Assembly (NCBI GenBank): GCA_024336345.1 | Contig: JANFOG010000008.1 | Span: 744,001-808,000 of the forward strand | Length of the DNA: 64,000 nucleotides | Reading direction: 5' to 3' | DNA from: Mariannaea sp. PMI_226 | Taxonomy: Eukaryota > Ascomycota > Sordariomycetes > Hypocreales > Nectriaceae | In this document: in pieces, positions 21,399-34,207 of the stretch | Layout: each line of letters starts with the position of its first letter | How positions within the stretch are numbered: the first letter of the stretch is position 1 | Notes under the pieces: model-generated | Seen by the model: the letters and a program-made list of their open reading frames with translations, nothing else | Told to the model about the DNA's origin: nothing | Database searches by the model: none | Position numbers and translations under genes: made by a program

Positions 21399-24300
21399 AT
21401 GCCTCCGAAGCGCAAGAGACCCGAACGACTCTCCGTCGAGGGAGGGAGATCCTCGCCTCACCGCCCTGGCGACACTGCGCTGGGCCAACACGATCGCGAC
21501 GATGGACACGTACGAGGACGTGGCCGTGGACATCGTGGCATGGGTCGTCGCGACTCGTCGCAGAGCCACGGGCGAGGACCTCAAAATCACCACCAGTCGC
21601 GAGATCAGAATCACCAACAGCGATCCCCTTCAACCCAGCGACGGCCCGGTTCCTCTTCACAACATCAACAACATCAACAGCAGCAACTTCCACCACCACC
21701 ACCCCCTCCGCCTCAGCCTGCCAAGGTTTCTGTCCCAGCCCCCGCTCCAATGTCCCATTCGGTCCAGAGACCACCATCTCCAGTAGTTTCCAACTATCAG
21801 TATAGCAACCTCACTGACGAGAAGGTGAATTCCTGGGCCGACCACGGGCGAAATGATGTTGTAGAGCACGGAAAGCAGTCCCGCGACGACTATGACATCA
21901 CAGAGCTATCGATCCTCTTTCAGGAATTCATCCATGCGGTCGTTGAAGCCCGACTTGATCCAACCAACGCCGGCGCCTGCGTCAAGGAGATCCTTGGTGA
22001 CGCAACGTGTGAGATGATTAAGGATTCTTATCCATTCGCACCTCATACGCTCTTTCTTGACTCCCTGTCAATCGTAATGGATAACGAGCCGACCATATAC
22101 CGACCTACCCTCCGCCAATTCCTCATAGCCACTGGTGTTTCTCCGACCCTCATGAGGCAGGTTCTTGATGCCCAAGTACTGCAACAACTGGGGCTCATTA
22201 GGGATAATTTTGCCAAACTTGGCATCAAACAGGCCACCAATTTGCTCTATCGACAGGCTAATTACAACCTTCTTCGCGAAGAGACCGAAGGCTACTCGAA
22301 ATTAATTACCGAACTGTTTACTACTAGCAGCATGACGAGCGCCTCTCCTCCGCCACCCGAGATGGCCGAGCAAACATTCGAGAGGGTCAAGGCTCTGATT
22401 GGAACCTTCGACTTGGATGTGGGAAGAGTCTTGGATGTAACGCTGGACGTTGCCGCGGCGGTCTTGATCAAACAGTTCAAGTTCTTTGTCAAATTTCTCC
22501 GGGTTAGCTCCTGGTGGCCTCGCTCGCATCTGAAATTTAGTCCTGCCGTGTATACTGGAGGCCTGCCTCAATGGGCATCCCCTGAATACACTCAATGGTC
22601 AACAACCGATGAGGATGAAGAGGCAATTGCCGAGAGGAAGCGAATGCGGGATGCTGTATTCTGGGAACGGGCACGAGAGATCCACCTCGCCGCATTCTTT
22701 GAACTTGGTGGTCGACATGTCGCTGATTCTGATTCACAGCAGCTGACCGTTACTCACGGCGTTGATGGTGAAGATGCTGCTGCTGACTTGGAGCGACACT
22801 GGGTAAAGGAGACCAACACACTGCCTCCACCTGGGAACAGGACTGCTGCACAATTACTCGGCTTCAAGTTGCGCTTTTACAACTCCGATGCACGAGATGA
22901 AGCTGATGTTCTTCCTGCGAACCTGCTATATCTCGCTGCGTTGTTGATCAAAATTGGTTTTATCTCCCTCACAGATTTGTACCCTCACCTTTCCCCTCCC
23001 GATGAGGAAATGGAACAAGTCCGCGAGAAGGAGATGAAGAAAATAGAGGAAGAGGAGCGGTCATCGCGAGGCGGAACAATGAATGCCCTTCTCATGGCTG
23101 GTGTTCTTCCTCAAGGAGACGATGACAACCCAAATTCGACAAACACCATCAGAAGAGACTTGCCGAAGAAGGTCGAGGCTGAGCAAAAGGAGACGGCAGC
23201 TGAGGTGGCAGACAATAAGCCAAAGCTCCCGGAACCTCTGGAACAAAAAGTATCCCTTCTTATTCAGCTCCTGACTATTGGTGCCCTCCCGGAATCCTTG
23301 TTCATTCTTGGACGCTTCCCTTGGATCCCCGAGGCTTTCCCAGAGGTCCTCGATCGGCTACATCGCATCCTTCACTACTCCATCGACAAGGTGTTCAATG
23401 ACAGCCGACCTGTTGCTACTGCCGAGGTCGAATGCCCGACCAAATTCGTGCCAGATTTCGATCAGTCTGGCCTCCCCAAGGGCAGTGTTCGACTCAATAG
23501 GTTGACCCCTCGGAAGTCTCTCAGGTGGCCTTTCCCCGACAAGGCTGACACCAACGAAACACAAAACTATCGCTTTTACTGGGATGAGTGGGCAGACAAC
23601 ATTCCCATCTGCCAGTCAGTTGATGACATCTTCACCCTTTGTGGAACTCTATTGAATCTATCTGGTGTCAACATTGGCAAAGATGAGGCTCTTCTCACGA
23701 AACTAGCCAGGATTGGTACAAAGAGCTTGGCCGAGGACTCGTCGGAGAGTAACCTGAGCCGATGGCACGACCTTCTCCGAAGACTCCTGTTGCCCTCACT
23801 GAGTCATACCAAGGCCAATGCTTCAGTTGTGAACGCGATCTGGGATTTGCTTAGATATTATCCCATCACCACTCGTTACTCAATGTATGCTGAGTGGTTC
23901 GAGGGCCAGATCTCTCGACTACCTGCAATGAAAACAGCCTTTGCTCGGGCGACTTCAGAGACTCGCGGCACTATGAAGCGTGTCTCCTTAACTAACTTGA
24001 GTGAAATGGCCAAGAAACTCGCAAAGACAAGCTACTCATCCCCTGGCATTGTTTTCCGAGTTGCTTTTGAGCAGCTCGAATCCTATCCCAATCTGATCGA
24101 AGCATTTGTCGAGTGTGCCAAGTACTTCACTGATCTCTCATATGACGTTCTTGTCTGGTCGTTGATGAACTCGCTTGGCAAGTCGCGAAGCCGAACCCAA
24201 GCTGACCATGCGCTCACCACCAGCAAGTGGCTTCAAGCTCTATCTAGATTCTCTGGTAGAGTCTTCCGACGATATACTGTTCTAAATGCCACCCCTGTTC

Positions 24301-27300
24301 TCCAATATGTCAACGAACAGCTGCTGAAGGGAAACTCTACTGATCTGATTATTCTTAAAGAGCTCATCTCCTCGATGGGTGGAATCGTTGACCAGGTTGA
24401 TTTTACTGACCACCAAGTGTTGTCAATGGCTGGAGGCCAATACCTAAGACGACACACTCTGATTCGCGGCCAAGACAAGCGCTTCGATAATGTCAAGAGC
24501 TCAAAGCGACTACTTCAGGCATTGGCAGAATCACAATTAGCTTCTCAGCTTCTCATCAACCTCGCCCAGTATCGCCAAGCCGCTTTGTTCCAGGTGCCAG
24601 AGGACGAGGCACACATAAAGTACTTATCTTCCATCATTGACGACTCTCACCAAATCTTGATTCAGTACCTCGACCTTCTCTGGAGTAATTTGGAGCCGTC
24701 CACTTTTGATGACCTTGTCCCATCAATTACTGAACTCATGACAACCTACGGACTGGATACTAGCTTAGCATTCTTGATTGGGCGCTCTAGTCTCGCCCAT
24801 CGTATGTTCCCTTGGAAGCCCAAAAAGCTTGAAGAGGGCAAGGAACAGGGCCAGTCCACATCCACCGACAAGGACAAAGACGGCGATATTTCAATGGGTG
24901 ACTCGAAAGCTACGCCTGCCACTGCTTCTCCCAACCAGGAAGGCGACATAACCGAAGACCAACAGGTGGGCATCCGAGACTCACCAAGACCAGGTGCAGC
25001 AACTGATTTTCAAAAATTACAGAAGCCAGATGATTCGTCAATGATCAAGGCCGTTTTGCAGCCTATTGTGGATTCCGTCCGAGATTCGATTCGACCAGAG
25101 GTATGGCAGAAAATCACACCCGATCTTTATGCCACCTTCTGGGCTCTTCAGCTCGGAGATCTTTTCTGTCCGGACAAGATCTACAGACAAGAGAAAGAAC
25201 GACTCAAGAGTGAAGAAATTGCCATTTCTCGAGATCGTACGGACATGTCGAGAAAGGGTCAAGAACGAAAGATGGAGAAGCGAAAGGAACTTATGCAGCT
25301 CCAGATCGGTCTATCTGAAGAATGCGGCGAACATCTACTCCGAAGAGGGAGGTGGAAAGTCTTTTTGACCAAGCAGTTCGGAAGTTTCTTCCCAGATCCC
25401 AAACCTAAGCCGGATTCCATTTCAGATATGTTGCTTGAGCAGTGCTTCCTCCCCCGCTTGCTCCTATCCAACGCAGATGCTGAGTATACTTATCGGTTCA
25501 TCAAATCTCTGCATGAGTGGAATGCGCCCGGCTTCAAACTCATGTCTCTCTATGACCGACTATTCAACGCCAACCGTTTACGGACCCTCATCTTTACCGC
25601 CACTGCCATGGAGGCTGAGTATCTTGGGCGCTTCCTGAAGCTTGTCCTAGAAGATTTATCGAGGTGGCACAAGAATGCTCCTGTCCCCAACGAAAAGGAT
25701 TCGAAGGGTTCCAAGGACCAGACTCGTCTCGGTGCGTATGAGAAGGAGGGCAAAGGATCCAATGATCAACCGCACTTAGGCTTTGCCTTGACATTCGATG
25801 AGAATGGAAAACCCCTTACTTTTGTTGAGCATGCCGAGTTCAAAGACATGTTGTTCCGTTGGCACAAGAACTTGAACATGGCTCTTCGGTCCTGTCTAGA
25901 GGGAACGGAGTGGATGCACATTAGAAACGCTATTAGCGTACTGAAATCCGTGCTTGACTTCTTCCCTGCCATTGACTTCATGGCGACCAAGTTTGTCACC
26001 CTTCTACAGACCATCACCAAGCAGGAGACAGCTGCCAAGCCATCTCCTGATAGTGAAGTTGGCGGTCGTGTGGATTTATCGGTCGCTGCTCAAGGTGCGA
26101 TGTCAGAACTCCAGAGAAGGAAATCGAAATGGGTTATGGTCCAGGCGTTCCGGCCAGGAAGCGTAAGTGTAAATCAACTTCACGGATCACACAGCAGCTA
26201 ACGATTTGAAAGGGCGGCTCTACAAATGCCGATGCCGACAAGTCCCTTCGACCAACGGCTTCGGAATTCAAGCCTTCAATTAGGTAAGAGGAGAGAGATG
26301 GCTTACCATATGGTCCTCAAACTAACTGAACTGTAGGGGTGCCGGGGGCAAACATGCTAATGAGGAGGAGGATGGCGAGGTCAAGGATGGTAAGGACTCG
26401 AGGTCACCAGTGCCCACTGGCCCATCCAAGCCTAGCCCAACAGGACCCAAGGACAGTTTGCCAGCGAAGCCAATGGTGCCTAAGGAAGCACCTAAGCGGG
26501 ATCCAGGAGCGTCTGGACCAATTCGCGGCTCGGCAACAGGGCCAGGTTCGGGCTCGAACGGCTCGAAGGCTGACCCTCGTCCAAATACCCTCCCTGATCG
26601 ACCTCCCCATACACTGCCAAGTCGACCTAACGTCCCTATTCCGCACGTTCCTGAGCGATTCAACCAACAAAATCGACATGAGCGACGAGATGGTAAAGAA
26701 GCACGCGAGCCTCGCTCTCGTGATGGCAGGGAAAGCCGAGAGCCTCGAGAACCGCGGGAGAATCGGGATCAACGCGAGTCACGAGATGCTCGTGACAACC
26801 GGGAACATCGTGATACTCGCCAGTTTGATTCAGGTCGCCAAGATAGACCACGTGAGTATCCCGATCGACGACCTGCTGAGCAGGGTCGTGATTCGACAAG
26901 GTCGGATGCGGGCCCTCGGCGAAACGAACATGAACGGGACAGACAGCGCGACAACAGGAGTGGTCGAAGTAATGAGCCAACGCATGGACGTCTTAATGAG
27001 TCGCCTGCGCCGCCATCTGCTCCGGCTGTAGAAACCTCGGAACCTGTTATGAATCCTGAAAGAGCAGCACTCTTTGCCAAAGACACCCAAGAGCGCCCTC
27101 GAGCTTCTGATTCTGATCGCCCCGGCCGTGGTCGACGGCCAACCTCCGCCAATGAACCGATTGACACTATCAATCCCGAAAGGGCAGCCCTGATTGAGGA
27201 ACGAGATACCACGCCATCGCGCCTTTCCAGGGACGAACGTGACCGCAACAATCGCGGCCAGTCACCACGACGAGGTGGTCGATACGGGCATGACGCTGGA

Positions 27301-28806
27301 CCGCCTGGTGGCGGCCGCGAGGACCGACGCGATCGACCTTTCCCCCCTGATCATCGCCAGTCCTCAAGGGATCCACGAGACCGCTCACCTATGGCGGGAA
27401 GCTTCAGAGGAGACAGGCCAATGGACCAAGACAACGAAAGGGGTCCCCCGAATAAGGGTCGGGACGCTTCAGGATTTCCTGGTCCCCGTGGTTCCGACAT
27501 GGACCACAAGGCACAACACCAAGACCATACTTATGGGCGACTTAATCCGCACCAAAATATCGGCGGTGATGTTCCTCATGGCCCAAGGGGTCGAGGTCGC
27601 AGTGCAGCTCGAGGGGGTCATGGAGCACCGCAAAATCTACAAGGCCGCCCCGATAATCGATTTCCGGGTACCGACTCAGAGATCCCGCCTACTCCAGATC
27701 GACCTCCACCCACTGGACCATCATCGAGCAGGGGGCGACGTGGCTATGATCAGAATGCAGGCCCAACCACTCCCTCAGGAACCCCCAGTGGCCACCATCA
27801 TCCGGATAGAGCCCGAAATGCTGGGCCCGTACCATTGGCGCCTGCCTCTGCATCGGCCAATGCCACACCCACGGGAGTGCATCCTGAACGTCTGGCACAA
27901 ATTGGTGGCAACTCTCTTCCACCCCCTCCTCCCCCAGGGCCGCCGCCTCATGGCCACAACCGCCAGTCTATGAATGCGAACACACCTGACCGAGGAGCTG
28001 GGCATGGCCCAAGACAAACCCCTGGTAGCTATGCTGGATCTCCCGCTGGCGACGGTGTCCCTACTGGACCGGCAGCTGGCAATGAGCGATCTCGATCTGG
28101 TAACAACAGCAGAAGACAACTCGCGGGAATCAACAGCACTCTCCAGCAGGCCCAAGCAAACATGCCAGACGTGAGTCGCAGTAGTAGCCGAAGAAATCAA
28201 TCGAGGCAATCTATGGGTAGCAATATGGAAGGTCAAGGGCCAGCCGGCGGTCCCTCAGTGCCCACTCAGCCGCAGGAGCGCCAAGATTCTGCTCGGTATG
28301 AATCCTCCAACCGAGGCCCCATCCCCGCAGATGAGAGTTCAGCCCGGGGTGATCATGAGCGTAGCAATCGTCGAGAGAGCAGATCTAACAGACCATCTCG
28401 GCGCAGCAGTCGAGAACGTGAACGTGAACGAAGCGCGGGACGAGACCGTGAGGGCAAGGAGCATCGCGAGCATCGAGACCGACGATCCGGAGCTGGTGGC
28501 GAAGGAGGCAGAGAGGAACGAGAATCTCGCAGATCCAATAGAGATCAAAATCAAAGTGGGAGTGGCCGCGAGTTAATGGGTCCTCCTCCCACAACTGGCG
28601 GGAGAGAAGCAGGCGCTGGAAGAGAGAACCGCCACCGCAACGACGGTCAGGGACCAAGAGATGACTGGACGGGCAATAGAGGTGGGCGTGGAGGACAACG
28701 GCAAGACGAAAGACGAGATGGAAGAGAGGAGCGTGGCCGGAAGCGGAGAAGCGAAGAGGGAGCCGGAGGGCAATCAAACGAGCGTGAGAAGAGACCTCGA
28801 CGATAG
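21399..28806 (+). CDS. THO2: THO complex subunit 2 (Tho2/THOC2)
   Basis: The scaffold of the nuclear THO/TREX complex, which couples transcription elongation to mRNP packaging and export and limits R-loops. Exons 21399-26162, 26213-26283 and 26337-28806 join in frame to 2434 residues, the usual size in filamentous fungi. A disordered Gln/Pro-rich N-terminus (1 to about 130, with a poly-Pro run near 98-106) precedes the THOC2 N-terminal helical region (about 150-850), the middle Tho2 region (about 850-1250, with LVWSLMNSLGKSRS and DHQVLSMAGGQYLRR) and the C-terminal conserved region (about 1250-1590, QLGDLFCPDKIYR and KWVMVQAFRPGS). Residues from about 1610 to the end are low-complexity, dense in RE/RD/RS dipeptides, Pro and Gly, as in other Tho2 tails that bind nucleic acid. 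The first intron is phase 0 with a GCTAAC branch site. Long open frames overlapping the tail on both strands result from its biased codons and are not separate genes. Confidence 0.95.
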
Positions 28807-30570
28807 ATTGGGGTGGTTTATGGATCCGTCATTGTTTGAGTATGGAAGAAGATGATGAAAAGGGAAAGAGACGGCATCGAATAGGTCAACGGTGACCATG
28901 CAAAACGAGAGCGAGGAAAAGAAAGACGAAGATGACACCGCAAAATCAGGGCGTGAGGCGAACATGCCCATTCGTCTTGCGGTCTTCTTCTGGATCCTTG
29001 GCTCCGAGCTCCGGTGGACTGCACTACAATTTGCCTTTTACTACTTTGCGCACCATTACTTTTTTTTCCTATTTTTTTTCTTTTCCTTTTTCGTTTTCAC
29101 AACGCTTGTCATTATTATCTATCTGTCATATGGGAAAGGAGAAACGACTTCTATTTTATTTTGATCGGTCATCATCGTCGGAAAGCCCACGAAGAGCCAC
29201 AAACAACCAAGAAGAAAATACAACGCTGTTTTACACGCACACAATCAAAGGGCTCAGAGTCCTATTCGTCTTTGTTCGAATTTTTGAAGTACAGAAGGAG
29301 ACCCTCCCCCATCAAATAATATGGGGAGGGAAGGGTCGGCTGGATCTTGGCAACTCAATGCAACGCAATGGCATATCAAGGCGTATGGTTGAACATTAAA
29401 GGAATATTTATGATACCCAGAGATAGTCTCCATGTAAGAGTGTGAAAATAGACAGGTGCTTCAGAAGGGGGTGGTAAAAAGTCAAGATATGAGGCAAGAC
29501 ATGATTAGCACCGTGTAGAGGAAGGCCAATACGACGTTGGACATGGCCGTGTGGGAATATGGAGTTGAAGGACCGTCTATGAAACAGAGGGTCCGCCTTG
29601 AGATTCTACAATGAGTCGAGGTAAAATCGACACCACAAAAAGAAAGGAAAATAGATCTAAAACACAATCCGTGGGAGCAGGCGCGGGTCGTCTAGAGATG
29701 AGCGCTCTGGGCGACTCCTCGATATCAGATGGCTTGGACAGCTCCTTCGGTTCTCTCGACGCCAACACAGCCTGCTGGTCCGTTGGATTCTTGTTGGTCA
29801 GCCCCGTAGTTCCCTGCAATGTATCTGCATAATAGTCAATGCTACCGCATGATGTGTTGGCCACTCGGATTATTTACTGTGTAGGTCCAGTTCATGGTTG
29901 ATGTACTTGGAGAATATCAATGATAACTTCAGAGTCGGATACCATCCATTGCAGCATCAGAGCGTGTTAGTCAGCGAAGGTAGGCAGTTTTCTATTCCCC
30001 TTTGGCTCGACCTCCCTTCTTAAAATCCACCCCCCAAAAGACAAACCATGGTGGTGACTCTAGCAAAGCGGGCACTATTAGACTAGAAGCCCCTGGAAAA
30101 CAGGGGGATTGCATCATCACGTTGCCCGTTATGGAGGGTTAGTGGGGAAACCAGGTTGCTCATAATGAGCTTGGATGAAACGGCTATGTTTTTTTTTTTT
30201 TGTTAGGTGGTTGTGCCTCCACTGAAGGAGTTGTGTGAGAAAAAGGAAAAAGAAAAGAAATGAGAGAGAGGATTGTGCGACGATGTTTCAAAACGAGGAG
30301 GCAGTCAGCCTTGTGAGGACATGATGTAATTGCTATGCAGTAAGGCGGCCAACGAATGCGCCAGATTTGCAATTTGCAGGAACAGCTGCATAGAACTTTT
30401 GCGCGAGAGGAGGACGTGTCTATAATTAATGCCTAGTTAGAGGACAAAGGTTAACATGCTACGCACTAACTGCTGCGAAGTACGTATGCGCGTAGCATGA
30501 CAGCGCAGTGCAAGGGGGGGTGAAAGAAGTGTGGGTTACGTTGGGCGGTAGTTCTATTTGTTAGAGTACG

Positions 30571-30579
30571 TACGGAGTA
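30571..30579. repeat. Dispersed 9-mer TACGGAGTA, copy 2
   Basis: Exact copy within GTACGTACGGAGTAC. Confidence 0.6.
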
Positions 30580-30740
30580 CACTATAATTAGTCTGAAAAT
30601 GTGTAGTTCGTATGGGAACCTCCCATCACAGCCACGGTCCGACCCAGGAGTGGGTGGTGGTTGTTGGCCGGCGTTTTTGGGCAAAACGGCTGCTTGATTT
30701 TGGGAGGCCTATTTGGTTGATTATCCGTTGTCGGCTCGGC

Positions 30741-30785
30741 ATCTTGTCATCTTGCCATCTTGCCATCTTGCCATCTGGTCATCTT
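30741..30785. repeat. Tandem repeat, 8-bp unit (CATCTTGC)
   Basis: Four to five near-exact copies of CATCTTGY followed by a diverged CATCTGGT. It lies upstream of the TMEM184-like gene. Confidence 0.7.
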
Positions 30786-31122
30786 TTTGCTGCCCGCCTT
30801 TTTTGTTGTCTTATTATTCCATCTACAGTACATCTGTACCTCCCGTATATCTACCTACCCAAGGCCCTATCGTACCCGCGTAACGTAGCGTAGCGACACC
30901 ACTCAGCAGCATTAAAACATCCCCCAGGCTTTGCCAAGCGGCGAATTTTTATTACAAGCTTGTTTGGTTTGATTTGAGGAGGAGCTGCAACAAAGCAGGA
31001 CCCGGCCAACCTCCACCTTCCCTTAATAATTTACCTACTCACTCGGTACTCTCGGAGTCCTCTCTCCTTCTCTTTTCACCTTCTTTCTCTTTTCTGTCTC
31101 CTTTGGCTTTTGGCATCCCGAC

Positions 31123-31160
31123 CCTCGTTCATCCTCGTTCATCCTCGTTCATCCTCGTCC
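31123..31160. repeat. Tandem repeat, 10-bp unit (CCTCGTTCAT)
   Basis: Nearly four copies of a pyrimidine-rich 10-bp unit, probably within the transcribed leader of the TMEM184-like gene. Confidence 0.7.
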
Positions 31161-31264
31161 ACCCGTTATCCCTGATCCATTTCTACCCTCAATCTTCATT
31201 CCATTCTCAGACCACCCCAGCCACACTGACCACTGAAGAGCTTCTTCCTTTCTGCTTCAATACC

Positions 31265-31297
31265 ATGGATACGACCCTCCCTCCAGTGGTTTCATAA
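31265..31297 (+). promoter_or_regulatory. Possible upstream ORF (MDTTLPPVVS)
   Basis: A 10-codon frame with an ideal start context (ACCATGG) ends at TAA, 277 nt before the main start of the TMEM184-like gene. If the leader begins upstream, it could reduce translation of the main frame. The transcription start is unknown. Confidence 0.35.
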
Positions 31298-31574
31298 ACT
31301 CATTGCCCGCAAATCCACGGCGATCCCACTTTCCAACTTCGACCCCTCGATCCATTTTCGATCCCAGCGTCAACCTCGACAAACCTTCCGCCATAATACC
31401 TAGCACGCAACCTGCTGTGATAACCTCTTCCCGAGAGCTTTCAATACTTCTGTCATATCGTCGCATCCCATAGCACTCCATTGCATTCCATCCCTTCTTC
31501 TCGCGTTGTATCTCGCGTCGCATCGCGTTGAATTATCGTCGTCGCATCCCTCCCGGGCTCGGTCTGTTGCGACC

Positions 31575-33282
31575 ATGATCACACAATGCAACGCGACGCT
31601 GGAGGATATGAGTATGTTGCGCGAAAGAACCCCCAGCAGACCAGTCGGTCGGGCCTCGATTTTATTGATTTTATCCTGGTTTGCTAATCGTCCGTGTCCA
31701 CTCCTACAGCTCCTCCAGCGCACCAAGATCCCATCATCGGCACCCTCAACTTCCACGATTTAGCTAAGATTGTCGGCTTTGGAACTAGCCTAATCGCCGT
31801 CATCCTGAGTCTCCTGCTCATGTGGTTGCATGCCATAAACTACACGAAGCCCCGAGAACAGCGACAGTACGTAATGACACATCCGCTCATACCTCCCAAT
31901 TACAGCTCCAATATCATTTATCCTGACGAATGCTCAGAATCCTCCGTATCCTTTTCATGGTTCCTGTCTACAGCATAGCTTCCTTTGCCCAGATTGTCTG
32001 GTACCAACATGCCGTCTACATCGAAGTCATATCTACATGTTACGAAGCCTTTGCCCTCGCCGCCTTCTTCGCTCTCGTCTGCCATTACGTCGCCCCGGAT
32101 GTCCACCTCCAAAAGGTCTTTTTCCGCGAGATGAAGCCTATAAAACCTTGGATTTTCCCTCTTAACCTCTTTGCGAAATGTTGCGGTGGTCAGCGCGGAC
32201 CTTGGAGGACCCCCAGAAGCGGTTTGACTTGGTTCAATATTTGTTGGATTTCTGTATACCAGTATATCTTCTGGAGAATTATCTCCACGGTTATCGCCGT
32301 CACAACCGAGGTTTTCGAAAAATATTGCGAGAGCTCCAATAGTCCGGTCTTCGCCCATATTTGGGTCAGCGCTTTGAACATGGCTGCTGTAACCATTGCC
32401 ATGGTCTGCATCGTCCAAGTCTACGCTCAACTTCGCGAACCCCTTGTTGACCAGAAACTCTTCACTAAAATCCTTGCCATCAAACTTGTCATTTTCCTTG
32501 TTCTGTGGCAGACGGTTCTTCTCTCTGTCGGCACCTCGACAATGCACGTCATTAAACCAACCGCTACTATCTCGTTTCCGGACCTCAAAGTCGGTATCCC
32601 TAACCTCCTCGTCTGTGTCGAGATGGCCTTTTTTGCCCTTTTTCACTTCTGGGCTTTCTCTTACCGTTCATACCGGCCCAACGCTCCGAGAACATTTTAT
32701 CCAGTCCCTGATGCGAACGCCGCCTCAGGTCGCTTTGAAAACAAGCACCAGCCTCCCAGCGGCGGTTTCTTGGGTATTCTTGCTTTCATAGATGCTCTCA
32801 ACCCATGGGATCTAGTCAAGGCCTTTGCTCGCGGCGTTAGATGGTTATTCTGTGGTTTCAAGCAACGCAAGGCTGATGTCAGTTACGCCAATTCCATGCA
32901 GCTCAACTCCCGATCCACCAGTCCCCGACGGACAAATGATGCACTCTCGAAACCCTTGGTTCCTGGAGGCATTGGGGCTGATGAGCCATCGGCCAAGTAC
33001 CCAACGAGTGAGGATGAGCGATATGAACCTATGCGCCGAGACAATCATGCCCATTATGTGACACCTGAACCGTACGAAGCTGGCAACACCTTCGGGGCCT
33101 CCCCATCACCACAACCTCCACCTTATAGGCACGACACAGATACGTCGTACTCAGCCTACAGACCATATGGGCATGAGGACGAGTCGCCATACGCGCCAGA
33201 GCTGGGCGCAACCGCAGTTCAGCCAGCTGGTCCGCTGGACAGTCATAGTTCAAACCGTCAACCTACCGGAAATTTCTTCTAG
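31575..33282 (+). CDS. TMEM184/DUF300 (organic solute transporter alpha-like) membrane protein
   Basis: A polytopic membrane protein of the DUF300/TMEM184 family, related to OST-alpha; fungal members have been linked to vacuolar or endomembrane function, substrate unproven. Exons 31575-31611, 31710-31866 and 31938-33282 join in frame (phases 1 and 2) to 512 residues. The N-terminus MITQCNATLEDM carries an N-glycosylation sequon, followed by helix 1 (GFGTSLIAVILSLLLMWL), the family motif RQILRILFMVPVYSI, EVISTCYEAFALAAFF, then FNICWISVYQYIFWR and three more hydrophobic helices, about seven in all. Residues from about 355 on are soluble, Pro/Ser/Tyr-rich and probably disordered (repeated PYRHDTD, YSAYRPYGHEDE motifs). 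The start has the context GACCATGA. The second junction gives the conserved REQRQILRIL reading, which supports it. Confidence 0.9.
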
Positions 33283-34207
33283 ATGTGTGTCTGCAAAGCA
33301 TATTCTGCATTTTTTGGAGTTTTGGGAAGGACGGAGGTTTGCAGCCTGTGTTTTTTTTCCTCTTCTTTTTATGTTCTATGCCACAATGGACATTTTGTGA
33401 TACCACGTTATCAAGGAGCATATACATTTATACCTTGGCTGGATCTGGTTTCTCTGGTTTTTAGGTGCTCAGATATGAGGCCATTTACGGCGTTATGAAG
33501 AATACGAGTTTCTTGGATACATTTGCTTGGTCCAAGACTTTTTTTATTTTTTAGTTTTGTATGAAGCATCCTGCCCTTCTTTGGGACGAAGCTGTATACG
33601 TGCATGTAGGAGGGCCGTGTGCTTTGACATGATTGTTCTTGCGATATATAGACAAGTCAGAGTTGAAAGAAGTCCTTTCAATTCAATTCATACCAATCCG
33701 AGCTACCAAGTATCACATCACCATGTCGGAATAGGATAGAGCTAGAATTTCCTCGACCTGCTCCCTCCTCCTATATCCTTGTCTTCTAAAAGCAGAGGCC
33801 ATTCCACCCATCGCCATCGAGCTACACGCACCGACCTACACCTTGAACGTGACAGGACTTTGTCCATGTCGGCCCATTTTTTACAGGGATCATTCGTTTC
33901 AACTATGGCGCACGTCCGTCTGTATAGAGCAGTAGTGATATTTGGGAATGGCTCGATTTGTCAGGATTAGCATTCTCATTCGGTTGATTATATATTCTGT
34001 ACACTTATTTTGCATTTTGATTCCTTTATTTGGTGGGTCTTTCTTCCAATTTTCTGGGAGGGGACTAAGCGACCAAGGGTGGGAATGGATGGAATCCTTT
34101 TTATCACTACCTCTTTCACCATCCAAACGTTACGTACAAGCAGCACTTGAGCCCCCCCTCAGGTCTCCCATCCTCGTCTCATTGTGACCATCCCAACAAG
34201 GACTGTG
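33283..34207. other. Intergenic between TMEM184-like and HET genes
   Basis: Trailer of the TMEM184-like gene and promoter of the HET gene. The region is T-rich (33340-33370, 33540-33560) with AT-rich stretches near 33990-34020. No gene is supported. Confidence 0.5.

Larger units (their letters stand above)
28807..31574. other. Intergenic between THO2 and the TMEM184-like gene
   Basis: The region contains a T-rich 3' stretch after THO2 (29060-29105), a TACGGAGTA copy (30571), an 8-bp tandem (30741), a 10-bp tandem (31123) and the pyrimidine-rich leader of the next gene from about 31020. A minus-strand open frame at 29577-29864 ends in a hydrophobic stretch but begins with GTG and has no convincing upstream exon, so it is not called as a gene. 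Confidence 0.5.

Noticed and set aside
26339..27973. Long open frames overlapping the Tho2 tail on both strands
   Set aside because: They are by-products of the biased codons in the RE/RD-rich tail; the Tho2 frame continues in register through two good introns.
29482..29864. Possible small minus-strand gene with a hydrophobic C-terminus
   Set aside because: It begins with GTG, no in-frame ATG or convincing upstream exon was found, and the two hydrophobic ends lie in different frames.
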